From Capillimicrobium parvum (lineage in GTDB: Bacteria > Actinomycetota > Thermoleophilia > Solirubrobacterales > Solirubrobacteraceae): DNA of 64,000 bases. The stretch covers positions 4,340,001-4,404,000 of the forward strand of contig NZ_CP087164.1 in the NCBI RefSeq assembly GCF_021172045.1, written 5' to 3'. Positions 41,338 to 54,357 of the stretch are shown here, one piece after another (position 1 is the stretch's first letter; the number at the start of each line of letters is the position of its first letter). The notes below the pieces were generated by a model. That model saw only the letters and a list, made by a program, of their open reading frames with translations. It was not told where the DNA came from and searched no databases. The translations under genes and the position numbers were made by a program.

Positions 41338-42276
41338 ATGGCAGGCGATTGGCGAATAGCTTCGCCGCAGGCGAAGCTAATCGCCACGCGCGCGCCGGAT
41401 GCGGTCATCGCGCGCGTTGCGGCAGCCCAGTTCGGCGTGATCACGCGGGCGCAGATGCGGACCGCCGGACTGGCGAACGCCTCGATCGCCGCGCGGGCCG
41501 CCGATGGTCGGCTCCACCGGCTGCATCGCGGGGTGTACGCCGTCGCCCACACCGCGCTCACGCCGAACGCGCGCCGGCTGGCGGCCGTGCTGGCCTGCGG
41601 GGACGGGGCGCGCCTCTGCTTCCGCTCGGCCGCCGACCTGTGGGGCGTGCTCGGCGACGGTCGCCGCGTCTTCGACGTCAGCGTCGCCGGCTCGCGCGGG
41701 CGGGCGCTCCCCGGCATCCGCGTCCACCGTCTGGCGCTCGACCCGGTCGACGTCACCGAGCTCCACGGCATCCCGGTGACCAGCCTCGCCCGCACGTACC
41801 TCGACCTCGCCGCGACGGTCCGCCCCGCCCTGCTCACGAGCGCGCTGGAGCGCGGCGAGGAGCTGCGGCTCTTCGATCTGCGCGCGGTCGACGACGTGCT
41901 GGCCCGGCACGAACGCCGGCCGGGGGCGCGGGCGCTGGCGGCCGCGGTCGCGGCGCTCCGCCCGGAGACCGAGTTCACCCGCTCCAGGCTCGAGCGGTTC
42001 GCCGTCGCGCTCGTCAAGCGCCACGGCCTCCCGCACCCCGCCGTGAACGCGTGGGTGCACGGCGGCGAGCGCGATCTCGCCTGGCCGGACCAACGCGTGG
42101 TCGTCGAGGTCGACACCTACACGCACCACGGCTCGCAGATCGCGTTCCACCGCGACCGGGCCCGCGACGCGGACCTCACCGCCGCGGGCTACCGCGTCGT
42201 CCGCTTCACCGGCCGCCAGCTCGAGGACGAACCCGCCCGGTGCGCGGAGATCGTCAAGGCGGTCCTCGCCGCCTGA
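41338..42276 (+). CDS. AbiEi-type winged helix plus DUF559 nuclease-fold protein
   Basis: 312 residues. N-terminal domain (about 22-90): VIARVAAAQFGVITRAQMRT and RLHRLHRGVYAVAHT, as in AbiEi-type antitoxin domains. C-terminal domain (about 225-312): Vsr/DUF559-like fold with RDLAWPDQRVVVEVDTYTHH and ADLTAAGYRVVRFTGRQLE, retaining the Asp and Glu expected of the restriction-endonuclease fold. Many actinobacteria carry such genes without a partner toxin, as here. Residues 4-16 are encoded by a palindrome with AT-ending codons (ATA, CTA, GAT, GCT) that differ from the rest of the gene. Function unknown. Confidence 0.78.
   Translation: MAGDWRIASPQAKLIATRAPDAVIARVAAAQFGVITRAQMRTAGLANASIAARAADGRLHRLHRGVYAVAHTALTPNARRLAAVLACGDGARLCFRSAADLWGVLGDGRRVFDVSVAGSRGRALPGIRVHRLALDPVDVTELHGIPVTSLARTYLDLAATVRPALLTSALERGEELRLFDLRAVDDVLARHERRPGARALAAAVAALRPETEFTRSRLERFAVALVKRHGLPHPAVNAWVHGGERDLAWPDQRVVVEVDTYTHHGSQIAFHRDRARDADLTAAGYRVVRFTGRQLEDEPARCAEIVKAVLAA
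41351..41385. repeat. In-frame palindromic element next to the start codon
   Basis: GGCGAATAGCTTCGCC-GCA-GGCGAAGCTAATCGCC: 16-base arms with one mismatch, 10 bases after the ATG of the AbiEi/DUF559 gene. In RNA it would form a stable hairpin. It keeps the frame but has unusual third positions for this genome. Confidence 0.75.
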
Positions 42277-42283
42277 ACCGGGC

Positions 42284-43862
42284 TCAGCGCTCCTCGGCGG
42301 CGAGCAGGCCGCCCTGCGCGTGCAGCGGCGGGCCCTCGGGACCCTCGTCGGCCGGCTCGACGTTGCCCGCGTGGATCGGCTCGCGCACGGTGGCCGGCGA
42401 GGTGATCTGGGCGAGGTAGCGGTCGACCATCCGCGCGCACTGGCGGCCCTCGTTGATCGCCCACACGATGAGCGACTGCCCGCGCCGGGCGTCGCCCGCG
42501 ACGAACACGTCGGGCTCGCTCGTGATGTAGGCGGGCGCCTTGACGTTGCCGCGCTGGTCCTTGGCCACGCCGATGTGGTCGAGCAGCGGCTGCTCGGGAT
42601 GCAGGAAGCCCATCGCCAGCAGCACGAGGTCGGCGTCCCACTCGCCCTCGGTGCCCGGGATCGGCGCGAAGTTCTCGGCCTGGGCGAAGTGCACCTTCGT
42701 CACGCGCCCCCGACCACCGGCTTCGCCGGCGGTGCCGGTCCCGCTGAAGTGCGTCGTCGCGACCGCGTAGTCCTGCTCGGCGGTCTGCAGCGCCTCGCCC
42801 TCGGCGATCGCGTACGACCTGCGGTACTTCAGCGGCCACAGCGGCCACGGCGTCTGGTCGTCGGGCCGGCGGTCCGGGGGGCGGTCGAGGATCTCGATCT
42901 GCGTCACGGACTTCGCGCCCTCGCGCAGGGAGTTGCCGACGCAGTCCGCGCCCGTGTCGCCGCCGCCGATGACGATGACGTGCTTGTCGCGCGCGGTGAT
43001 CGGCGCGATCAGCTCCGGGTCGACGGAGCCGAGCGGCTCGGGCTGGGTGGGATCGGTCGACGCGACCCAGCGATTGCGGCCGTAGAGGTAGTCCATCGCG
43101 AAGTGGACGCCGTCGAGCTCGCGGCCCGGGATCGGCAGGTCGCGCGGCACGCGCGACCCGGTGGCGAGCACGATGGCGTCGAAGTCGGCGCGCAGCTCGT
43201 CGATGGTGACGTCGACGCCCACGTCGACGCCCACCCGCAGCTCCACGCCCTCGCCGGTGAGCTGGCCGACGCGGCGCTCGACCACGCGCTTGTCGATCTT
43301 GAAGTCCGGCACGCCGAAGCGCACGAGGCCGCCGATGGACTCGTCGCGCTCGAACAGCACGACGCGGTGGCCGGCCCGGCGCAGCTGCTGCGCGGCCGCC
43401 ATGCCCGCCGGGCCCGAGCCGACGACCGCGACGCTGCGGCCGGTCTCGACCTTCGGCGGCTGCGGCACGACCCAGCCCTCGTCCCACGCACGGTTGATGA
43501 TCGCCGCCTCGATCTGCTTGATCGTCACGGCGTCGCCCTCGTTGATCTCGAGGACGCACGCGGCCTCGCACGGTGCCGGACACAGCCGGCCCGTGAAGTC
43601 CGGGAAGTTGTTCGTCGCGTGCAGCTGACGGATCGCGTCCTGCCAGCGGTCGCGGTAGACGAGGTCGTTCCAGTCCGGGATCAGGTTGCCCAGCGGGCAG
43701 CCGTTGTGGCAGAACGGCACGCCGCACTCCATGCAGCGCGCGCCCTGGTCGCGCAGCTCGGCGTCCGGCCGCTGCAGCACGAACTCCCGATAGTCGGCGA
43801 CCCGCTGGTCGGCGGGCCGCTCGATCGCCCCGTGGCGGGAGATCTTCAAGAAGGCGCCCAGC

Positions 43863-43870
<8 letters not shown>
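42284..43870 (-). CDS. gltD: Glutamate synthase small subunit
   Basis: 528 residues; the start overlaps the end of gltB by 8 bases. N-terminal cysteines for [4Fe-4S] clusters: [20 protein letters not shown] and [17 protein letters not shown] motif [25 protein letters not shown] motif [20 protein letters not shown], and the late [17 protein letters not shown]. GltD passes electrons from NADPH to the large subunit, which makes glutamate from glutamine and 2-oxoglutarate. Confidence 0.95.
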
Positions 43871-48404
<4,534 letters not shown>

Positions 48405-48448
48405 ATGGAAGCGCTCCGGCGGCAGAGAGCAGCTCAGGCGGAGCAGAA

Positions 48449-48478
48449 AGCGTAGACGATTGTCGGCGCCTCGCCCAA
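48449..48478 (-). promoter_or_regulatory. Candidate gltB promoter
   Basis: Minus strand: TTGGGC (48478-48473), 18-base spacer, TACGCT (48454-48449). Predicted start near 48441, giving a leader of about 37 bases before ATG 48404. Weaker -35 than ideal. Confidence 0.4.
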
Positions 48479-48562
48479 CGCCGCGACCCGGTACGGTCCC
48501 GTCTGTCGCCCGACAACCGCGTGTGAAGCGTGGCACTCCCGGGCACCACCCACCCCAAGCGC

Positions 48563-48961
48563 ATGGCCGACGTCCAGCTCACCCTGCCCGCCCGCGCCGA
48601 GAACGTCGCGGTGGTGCGGCATGCCCTCGGCGGCCTCGGCGAGGCGCTCGAACTCGATCCACAGATCCTGTCGGACGTGAAGCTCGCCGTGACCGAGGCC
48701 TGCACGAACGTCGTCGTGCACGCGTACGGCGAAGCGGACGGGCCGATGGAGGTCGCCGCCAGCGTCGACGGGCCGGTCCTGCGGGTGACCGTGCGCGACG
48801 AGGGCATCGGCATCCTGCCGCGTCCCGACTCCCCCGGCCTGGGGCTCGGCCTGCCGCTGATCGCGACGCTGACGGAGTCCCTCGAGTTGGGGCGCGCGAC
48901 CGACGACCGGACGGAGGTCGCGATGGTGTTCCGGCTCGAGCGCGACGGCGGGCGCGCATGA
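48563..48961 (+). CDS. RsbW/SpoIIAB-like anti-sigma factor kinase
   Basis: 132 residues from ATG 48563; an in-frame GTG at 48530 would add 11. HATPase fold: [20 protein letters not shown] then [10 protein letters not shown] (N box), [20 protein letters not shown] then [10 protein letters not shown] (G boxes). Such proteins bind and inactivate sigma factors and phosphorylate a STAS antagonist. The STAS gene is two genes downstream and a SigF-like gene lies 5.4 kb further. It is divergent from gltB. Coupled by ATGA to the next gene. Confidence 0.85.
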   Translation: MADVQLTLPARAENVAVVRHALGGLGEALELDPQILSDVKLAVTEACTNVVVHAYGEADGPMEVAASVDGPVLRVTVRDEGIGILPRPDSPGLGLGLPLIATLTESLELGRATDDRTEVAMVFRLERDGGRA

Positions 48962-49320
48962 GCAACGGCGCGATCGTGCGCGTGGTCCGAGGACCGCTGG
49001 TGGCTCCGGTCCTGTCGCGGGTGGTCGGCATGCTGGCTGCCCGTGCCCAGTGCCCCGTCGACCGGCTCGACGACGCGCTGCTCGTCGCCGACGCGATCGC
49101 GGCACACGCGCCAGGGCATTCGCGCAACGACCACGTCACCGTGCAGCTGGTCTCCGGGGACGACGGGCTCGAGCTGCGCGTCCTGCACCTCGACGCCGAC
49201 GGCGGCAACGGCCTGCTGGCCGACGCCGCGCTGCCCGGCGTGGGCAACGTGCTCGAGCGCATCGCCGACGACGTCAGCGTGGAGGACGACTCACTCGTCG
49301 TACGGCTGAGCTTCGCCTGA
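48958..49320 (+). CDS. Small partner of the anti-sigma factor, possible degenerate HATPase-fold protein
   Basis: 120 residues, start overlapping the previous stop as [24 protein letters not shown], then helices with CPVDRLDDALLVADAIAAH, and strands DHVTVQLVSGDDGLELRVLH and VSVEDDSLVVRLSFA follow the order of an HATPase fold but lack clear N and G box residues. Likely a non-catalytic companion of the RsbW-like protein. Such paired genes occur in actinobacterial partner-switching loci. Confidence 0.6.
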   Translation: MSNGAIVRVVRGPLVAPVLSRVVGMLAARAQCPVDRLDDALLVADAIAAHAPGHSRNDHVTVQLVSGDDGLELRVLHLDADGGNGLLADAALPGVGNVLERIADDVSVEDDSLVVRLSFA

Positions 49321-49384
49321 GGCCGAGGCGCGGTGGTACGCCGCGAGACTCCGCCGTCGGGCGACCTGCCACAATGATCCGCCG

Positions 49385-49753
49385 ATGCCACCCGAATTTG
49401 CACTGACCGAGGACGCCCTGGACGCCGAGCGCCATGTGGTGGCCGTGCGCGGAGAGATCGATCTCTTCACCGCGCCTGAGCTCAAGCAGAAGCTGACCGA
49501 CGCCATCGAAGGCGGCAAGACACGGATCGTCGTCGACCTGTCCGACACGACGTTCCTCGACTCGACCGCCCTGGGCGTGCTGATCGGCGCCGTCAAGCGG
49601 CTGCGGTCGCGCGACGGAGCGCTCGTCATCGTCAACGTCGATCAGAACATCGCCAAGACGTTCGAGATCACCGGCCTCGACCAGATCTTCACGATCCTGC
49701 CCGAGCGGCAGGCGGCGATCTCGGCGCTCGACGCCGAGCACACCTCCAGCTGA
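49385..49753 (+). CDS. STAS-domain anti-sigma factor antagonist (RsbV-like)
   Basis: 122 residues. HVVAVRGEIDLFTAPELKQK and the phosphorylation loop VVDLSDTTFLDSTALGVLIG, with Ser in FLDS as the expected site. When unphosphorylated it would bind the RsbW-like kinase and release a sigma factor. C-terminal strand ITGLDQIFTIL is typical. Gap to the previous gene is 64 bases, enough for its own promoter. Confidence 0.9.
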   Translation: MPPEFALTEDALDAERHVVAVRGEIDLFTAPELKQKLTDAIEGGKTRIVVDLSDTTFLDSTALGVLIGAVKRLRSRDGALVIVNVDQNIAKTFEITGLDQIFTILPERQAAISALDAEHTSS

Positions 49754-49781
49754 CGCCGACCGTCGGTGCGCCGGGGGCGGC

Positions 49782-50861
49782 CTACACGACCTCCTCGGCC
49801 GGCACGATCGCGCGGCCTTCGTGGCCCTCGATGAGGTCGATGACCGCCTCCTCGACCGGGCCCTGGATCGCCGTGTCGTCCGGGTCGTCGGCCAGCTGAT
49901 CGACGACCCCGCCGATCGTCAGCCCGTCCTGGTAGCGATCGAAGACGCGCGGGTCGATGTAGCTGCTGCGCGCCACCGCCGGTGTGTTGCCGAGGTAGTG
50001 GGCGACCTCCTTGACCGCCCGCGTGACGACCCGCTTGCGTGCCGTCTTCGTCTGCGCCGCCCGGCCGGAGACCGCGACCGCCACCGCCGCGAGCACGGTC
50101 GCGCCCCACGTCCGGAAGTCCTTGGCCGAGAAGTCCGCGCCGGTGGCCTCCTTGAGGTAGCCGTTGATGTCGGCCGACCTGACGTCCACCCAGCCGCCGT
50201 CGCGCTTGTAGGCCAGCAGCTCCTCGCCCCCCGACCGACGGCGCTTCAGCGCCGCGACGACCACCGCCACCTCCGGGTCGATCACCGCCTGCACGCGCCG
50301 CTTGCCGTGCTTGGCCGGATAGTCGAAGACGATCGTCTCCCCCGACAGGGACACGTGGTCCTTGCGCATCGTCGCCAGCCCGTAGGTCTCGTTCGTGACC
50401 GCATAGTCCTCGGAGCCGATGCGGAAGAACCCGCGGTCCAGCAGCCGCACCGCGCAGGCCAGCACGCGCTCGAGGCCGAAGTCGTCGCGGTCTTCGAGGT
50501 CGCGTTGCACCCGCTCGCGCATCCGCGGCAGCGCCCGCGCGAAGTCGAGCATCTCGTCGAACTTCTCCTGGTCGCGGCGCTCGCGCCAGCGCGGGTGGTA
50601 CAGGTACTGCTTGCGGCCCGCGGCGTCGACGCCCGTCGCCTGGATGTGGCCGCCGGGATACGGGCAGATCCACACGTCCTGCCAGGCCGGCGGGATCGCC
50701 AGCTCGGCGATCCGCGTCAGGACCTCCTCGTCGGTGACGACCTGCCCATCGGGGTCGAGATACTGAAAGCCCTTGCCGCGACCGCGGCGCCGCAGTCCGG
50801 GGACGGTGATGTCGGAGCGCCGCAGGCGGATGCGAGGCGGCTTGGTGGTCGTCACGGCCAT
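49782..50861 (-). CDS. DNA topoisomerase IB (poxvirus-type)
   Basis: 359 residues. It relaxes supercoils by nicking one strand through a 3'-phosphotyrosine. N-terminal GKGFQYLDPDGQVVTDEEVL and PAWQDVWICPYPGGHIQATG are characteristic, the catalytic domain has RVLACAVRLLDRGFFRIGSE and the active Tyr lies near SSYIDPRVFDRYQDG. The Arg/Lys of the pentad (GLATMRKDHV, YPAKHGKRR) are present. It lies 12 bases from the Ku stop on the same strand. Confidence 0.92.
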   Translation of the reverse strand: MAVTTTKPPRIRLRRSDITVPGLRRRGRGKGFQYLDPDGQVVTDEEVLTRIAELAIPPAWQDVWICPYPGGHIQATGVDAAGRKQYLYHPRWRERRDQEKFDEMLDFARALPRMRERVQRDLEDRDDFGLERVLACAVRLLDRGFFRIGSEDYAVTNETYGLATMRKDHVSLSGETIVFDYPAKHGKRRVQAVIDPEVAVVVAALKRRRSGGEELLAYKRDGGWVDVRSADINGYLKEATGADFSAKDFRTWGATVLAAVAVAVSGRAAQTKTARKRVVTRAVKEVAHYLGNTPAVARSSYIDPRVFDRYQDGLTIGGVVDQLADDPDDTAIQGPVEEAVIDLIEGHEGRAIVPAEEVV

Positions 50862-50873
50862 AAGCCGTGACGG

Positions 50874-51728
50874 TTACCCCTTGGCGGCGCTCTTCTGACG
50901 TGAAGCGGCGGGCGACTTGCGCTTCGGCGCGTCCTTCTTGTCGGCCCCGCGCACCGCGTCCAGCGACGCCTGCAGCGCGCTCATGAGATCGGGCACCTCG
51001 GTCGGCGCCGCCTCCGGCGCCTCCTGGACGGCGATCTCCTCGCCGGCCGCCTTGCGCTCGATCAGGGCCAGCACCTGCTCGCGGTACTCGTCCTTGTACT
51101 TGCCGGGTTCGAACGGCCCGGCGAGCGAGTCGACGAGCTGCTTGGCGATCGAGAGCTCCTTGTCCGTCGTCTTGACGTCGTCGGGATCGGGCAGCTCGTC
51201 GATGCGCGTCGGGTCGGCGACCTCGTCGGCGAACAGCATGGTCGACATCTCGAGCACGTCCCCGGCGGGGCGGATCGCGACCAGGCTCTCCTTCGAGCGG
51301 ATCACGACCCGGGCGATCGCCACCTTGTTCGTCTCGCGCATCGCGTCGAGCAGCAGGCGGTACGGCTTCGCCCCGCCCGGCCCGGGCGCGAGGTAGTACG
51401 GGTGGTCGTAGAAGATCGGGTCGATCTCGGACTGGTCGACGAAGTCCTCGATGTCGATCGTCCGCGTCTTCTCCGGCTCGAGCGCGTCGAGCTCCTCGTT
51501 CGTGATGACGACGTAGCTGTCGGGTGCGACGGCGAAGCCCTTGACGATGCGCTCGTAGGGCACCTCCTCGCCCGTGCGCGGGTTGATCCGCTTCTGGGCG
51601 ATGCGGCCGTTGTCGCTCGAGTCGAGCTGGTTGAAGCTGACCGTCTTGCGGTTGACGGCGCTGTAGAGGCGGACGGGCACGGTGACGAGCCCGAACGAGA
51701 TGGCACCGGTCCAGATCGCGCGCGGCAT
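50874..51728 (-). CDS. ku: Ku DNA end-binding protein (bacterial NHEJ)
   Basis: 284 residues. MPRAIWTGAISFGLVTVPVR is the classic start of bacterial Ku; NPRTGEEVPYERIVKGF and EEYREQ-like KYKDEYREQVLALIERKAAG fit the core ring. The C-terminal tail is Lys-rich (DKKDAPKRKSPAASRQKSAA), which in other bacteria recruits LigD or binds DNA. Ku threads onto broken DNA ends. No ligD is present in this window. Confidence 0.95.
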   Translation of the reverse strand: MPRAIWTGAISFGLVTVPVRLYSAVNRKTVSFNQLDSSDNGRIAQKRINPRTGEEVPYERIVKGFAVAPDSYVVITNEELDALEPEKTRTIDIEDFVDQSEIDPIFYDHPYYLAPGPGGAKPYRLLLDAMRETNKVAIARVVIRSKESLVAIRPAGDVLEMSTMLFADEVADPTRIDELPDPDDVKTTDKELSIAKQLVDSLAGPFEPGKYKDEYREQVLALIERKAAGEEIAVQEAPEAAPTEVPDLMSALQASLDAVRGADKKDAPKRKSPAASRQKSAAKG

Positions 51729-51786
51729 GGGCCTGATGTCTACCCGATCGGGCCCGCGGCGCGCGCAGGACCGCTGTCAGGCGAGG

Positions 51787-52392
51787 TCAGCCGAGGATGG
51801 CGCTCTTCTCGAAGCGCGCGGGCCGAGCGGGCTCGCGGACGTCGTGGGCGCCCTCGGCGAACTCCTCGACCATCTTCGCGTTGAACGCCGGGAGGTCGTC
51901 CGGCCCGCGGCTCGTGACAAGGCCGTTGTCGACGACGACCTCCTCGTCGACCCACTCGGCGCCGGCGTTGCGCAGGTCGGTCTGCAGCGACGGCCACGAC
52001 GTCATCGTGCGCCCGCGCACCGCACCCGCCTGGATGAGCGTCCACGGCGCGTGGCAGATCGCGGCGATCGGCTTGCCCGCGTTGACGAAGCCGTCGACGA
52101 GCTCGACGGCGTCCTGGTGCATCCGCAGCGTGTCGGGATTCGCCACGCCGCCGGGCAGCATCAGCCCGTCGTAGTCGTCCGCGCTCGCGTCCGACACCGG
52201 CTTGTCGACCGGGAACGTGTCCGCCTTGTCGAGGTGGTTGAACGCCTGGACCTCGCCGCCCTCGGGCGCGATCAGGTGGACCTCCGCGCCGGCGCCCTCG
52301 AGCGCGTTGCGCGGCTCGACGAGCTCGACCTGCTCGATGCCCTCGTTGGCGACGAGGATGGCGATCTTCCGGCCCTGCAGTTCGTTGGCCAT
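51787..52392 (-). CDS. DJ-1/PfpI-family protein
   Basis: 201 residues. KIAILVANEGIEQVELVEPR, DGLMLPGGVANPDTLRM, nucleophile elbow GKPIAAICHAPWTLIQAGAV with Cys, and nearby His form the type 1 glutamine amidotransferase-like pocket. PfpI proteins act as proteases, glyoxalases or chaperones; deglycase claims are debated. It is divergent from a ferritin-like gene with an inverted repeat between them, suggesting a stress link. Confidence 0.88.
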   Translation of the reverse strand: MANELQGRKIAILVANEGIEQVELVEPRNALEGAGAEVHLIAPEGGEVQAFNHLDKADTFPVDKPVSDASADDYDGLMLPGGVANPDTLRMHQDAVELVDGFVNAGKPIAAICHAPWTLIQAGAVRGRTMTSWPSLQTDLRNAGAEWVDEEVVVDNGLVTSRGPDDLPAFNAKMVEEFAEGAHDVREPARPARFEKSAILG

Positions 52393-52421
52393 GTCCGGCT
52401 CCTTCGTGATGGTTGGGAGTC

Positions 52422-52435
52422 GTCCCAGAGGGGAC
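52422..52435. promoter_or_regulatory. Inverted repeat between PfpI and ferritin-like genes
   Basis: GTCCC-AGAG-GGGAC in the 81-base divergent gap, centred 36 bases from the PfpI start and 46 from the ferritin-like start. Candidate operator for both. Confidence 0.35.
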
Positions 52436-52473
52436 TACCTCCGAAGGTGCAACCCGAAAACCCTGGAGGTCAC

Positions 52474-52983
52474 ATGGCTGTCCGCACGGACACACACGGC
52501 ATCCTGTCCCAGGCTCGCAGCGAGCAGCGCGAGCAGATCGTCGAGATGCTCAAGAAGGCGTACTGGATGGAGATCGAGACGGTGATGAGCTACGTCGCCA
52601 ACTCCGTCAACCCCGACGGCGTCCGCGCGCAGGAGATCATCGAGTCGCTGCGCGAGGACATCCAGGAGGAGCTCGGCCATGCGCAGCAGTTCGCGACGCG
52701 CATCAAGGAGCTCTACGGCGTGGTACCCGGCTCGCTGGAGTTCTCCGCCGAGCAGACGTACCTCCAGCCGCCCGACCACCAGACCGACATCGTGCACGTC
52801 ATCAAGGGCGTGATCGAGGCCGAGTCCGGCGCGATCGACTTCTACAACCAGATCATCGAGGCCACCGACGACGGCGACCCGGTGACGAACGACATGGTCA
52901 TCGCGATCCTCCGCGACGAGGAGGGCCACCGGCGGCTGTTCGAGGGCTTCCTGCGCGAGTACGAGGCCGAGGGCCGCGCCTGA
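52474..52983 (+). CDS. Ferritin-like di-iron protein
   Basis: 169 residues; GGAGGT three bases before ATG 52474. Four-helix bundle with ligand-like motifs WMEIETVMSYVANSV, EDIQEELGHAQQFATRIKEL (ExxH), VIEAESGAIDFYNQIIEA and ILRDEEGHRRLFEGF (ExxH). This is the bacterioferritin/Dps-like ferritin fold used to store or detoxify iron. No haem-ligand Met is evident. Likely peroxide or iron protection. Confidence 0.85.
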   Translation: MAVRTDTHGILSQARSEQREQIVEMLKKAYWMEIETVMSYVANSVNPDGVRAQEIIESLREDIQEELGHAQQFATRIKELYGVVPGSLEFSAEQTYLQPPDHQTDIVHVIKGVIEAESGAIDFYNQIIEATDDGDPVTNDMVIAILRDEEGHRRLFEGFLREYEAEGRA

Positions 52984-52992
52984 GGCCGCGAC

Positions 52993-53208
52993 CTACTCCG
53001 AGTCGGGCTGCGGGTCCGGCTCGGTGGGCACCGGCGAGGGCTCCGAGGGCGTCGAGGGCACCTCAGGCGGCGACGGCTCGACGGGCGTCACCGGCTCGGC
53101 GGGCACGGCCGGCGTGACCGGCTCGTCCGGCACCGCGGGGGTGACCGGCTCGGCCGGCTGGGGCACCTCGATCGGCGGGGCGGGGTTCGGGACTTCGGCG
53201 ACGACCAT
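52993..53208 (-). CDS. Possible Pro/Glu/Val-rich low-complexity protein (71 aa)
   Basis: ATG 53208, ten bases after the HAD gene stop. Sequence is built from repeats of EPVTPAVP followed by SPPEVPSTPSEPSPVPTEPD and a tail. No signal peptide or membrane segment, so an exported linker is not supported. The opposite strand is also open (Gly/Ser/Thr-rich), so this could be non-coding repeat DNA. Confidence is low. Confidence 0.35.
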   Translation of the reverse strand: MVVAEVPNPAPPIEVPQPAEPVTPAVPDEPVTPAVPAEPVTPVEPSPPEVPSTPSEPSPVPTEPDPQPDSE

Positions 53209-53217
53209 TCCCGGGCC

Positions 53218-53871
53218 CTACCCGAGCGGCGAGTCGGCCAGTCCCTCGCGCAGGGCCACGATGGAGTCGTAGACCGCCACCGCGCCCGCCTCCCGCAGCT
53301 CCTGCTCGGAGAAGCCGCCGGTCAGCACGGCGATCGTGTCGACGCCCGCCCGGCGCGCCGCCTCCACGTCCCACGGCGTGTCGCCGACCATCACCGCCTC
53401 GTCGCCGTCGAGCTTGTCCAGCGCGGCGAGGACGAGGTCCGGCTCGGGCTTGGTCGCCTCGACGTCGGCGGAGGTCGTCCAGCTGTCGACCAGCTCCCGG
53501 GCGTCGAGCGCGTCGAGGTAGTGCTCGACCTCCTTGGCCTTCGCCGACGACGCCAGCACCACCTCGCGGCCGCGGCCCTTGAGGTCTGCGATGAGGTCGC
53601 GGGCGCCCTCCAGCGGCTCGGTCATCTCGATCATCGCGAGGTACAGAGCGCTCTCGGCGGCGCGGATGTCGTCGCCGCGCTCCTCGTCGACCTCCCGGCC
53701 GGCGAGCGCCTCGACGAGCTGGTCGCCGCCCATGCCGATGTGGCGGTGGATGCGCCACAGCGGCAGCAGGACCTCGTGCTGGCGGAACGCCTGGTACCAG
53801 GCGATCGTGTGCTCGTAGTTGGTGTCGACGAGCGTGCCGTCGATGTCGAGGATGGCCGCGGGGGCGCTCAA
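53218..53871 (-). CDS. HAD-family phosphatase
   Basis: 217 residues from TTG 53871, overlapping the upstream stop as TTGA. DIDGTLVDTN has the nucleophile Asp pair; ELVLASSAKAKEVEHYLD-like motif II and KPEPDLVLAALDKLDGDEAV, then MVGDTPWDVEAARRAG complete HAD motifs III/IV. A helical cap after residue 15 suggests a beta-phosphoglucomutase or phosphoglycolate phosphatase-like enzyme. Substrate unknown. Co-translated with the DUF6328 gene. Confidence 0.88.
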   Translation of the reverse strand: MSAPAAILDIDGTLVDTNYEHTIAWYQAFRQHEVLLPLWRIHRHIGMGGDQLVEALAGREVDEERGDDIRAAESALYLAMIEMTEPLEGARDLIADLKGRGREVVLASSAKAKEVEHYLDALDARELVDSWTTSADVEATKPEPDLVLAALDKLDGDEAVMVGDTPWDVEAARRAGVDTIAVLTGGFSEQELREAGAVAVYDSIVALREGLADSPLG

Positions 53872-54347
53872 TCTGATCGGTGTCCTTCGATTCGTCGGTA
53901 GAGGGCGTAGGCGAACCACAGCCACGAGAACGCCACGAAGACCAGCGCGGTGACGATCACGGCCGTGATCGCGCTGAACAGGAAGCTCGTGACGACCAGC
54001 ACGGCGCCGGTCATCGCGAGCGCGAGCAGCGCCAGGCCGGCGATGGCGAACCGCGTCGCCACCCGGATGATCTTCTCCTTCTCGCCCTGGCGGAAGGTGA
54101 TGCGGTGGTATGCGGTGGGGGCGATGAAGAACGCCGTCGCGAGCGCGGAGCACAGCAGCGTGCCGAGGTAGACGTCCTCCTGCCAGCGCTCCAGCTCGGA
54201 GAACCGCTGGTTGAACGCCGCGGCCAGGAGGAAGCCGAACAGGACCTGGACGCCGGGCATGGCGACGCGCAGCTCCTGCAGCAGCTCGCCGAGTTGGCGG
54301 TTGAGCTGCTCCTGCTCGTCCTCGGTCCGATCCGACGGCGTCGCCAC
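53868..54347 (-). CDS. DUF6328-like membrane protein
   Basis: 159 residues. MATPSDRTEDEQEQLNRQLG, then LLQELRVAMPGVQVLFGFLL, a motif I associate with DUF6328. Four hydrophobic segments: PGVQVLFGFLLAAAFN, YLGTLLCSALATAFFIAPTA, FAIAGLALLALAMTGAVLVV and AVIVTALVFVAFSWLWFAYA. Function unknown; such proteins are common near stress-sigma loci, and a SigF-like gene is upstream. Confidence 0.75.
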   Translation of the reverse strand: MATPSDRTEDEQEQLNRQLGELLQELRVAMPGVQVLFGFLLAAAFNQRFSELERWQEDVYLGTLLCSALATAFFIAPTAYHRITFRQGEKEKIIRVATRFAIAGLALLALAMTGAVLVVTSFLFSAITAVIVTALVFVAFSWLWFAYALYRRIEGHRSD

Positions 54348-54357
54348 GCCGCCGGTT

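Noticed and set aside
48504-48515. TGTCG-CC-CGACA inverted repeat in the gltB/RsbW-like gap.
   Set aside because: Five-base arms are expected by chance in such GC-rich DNA and nothing else supports it.
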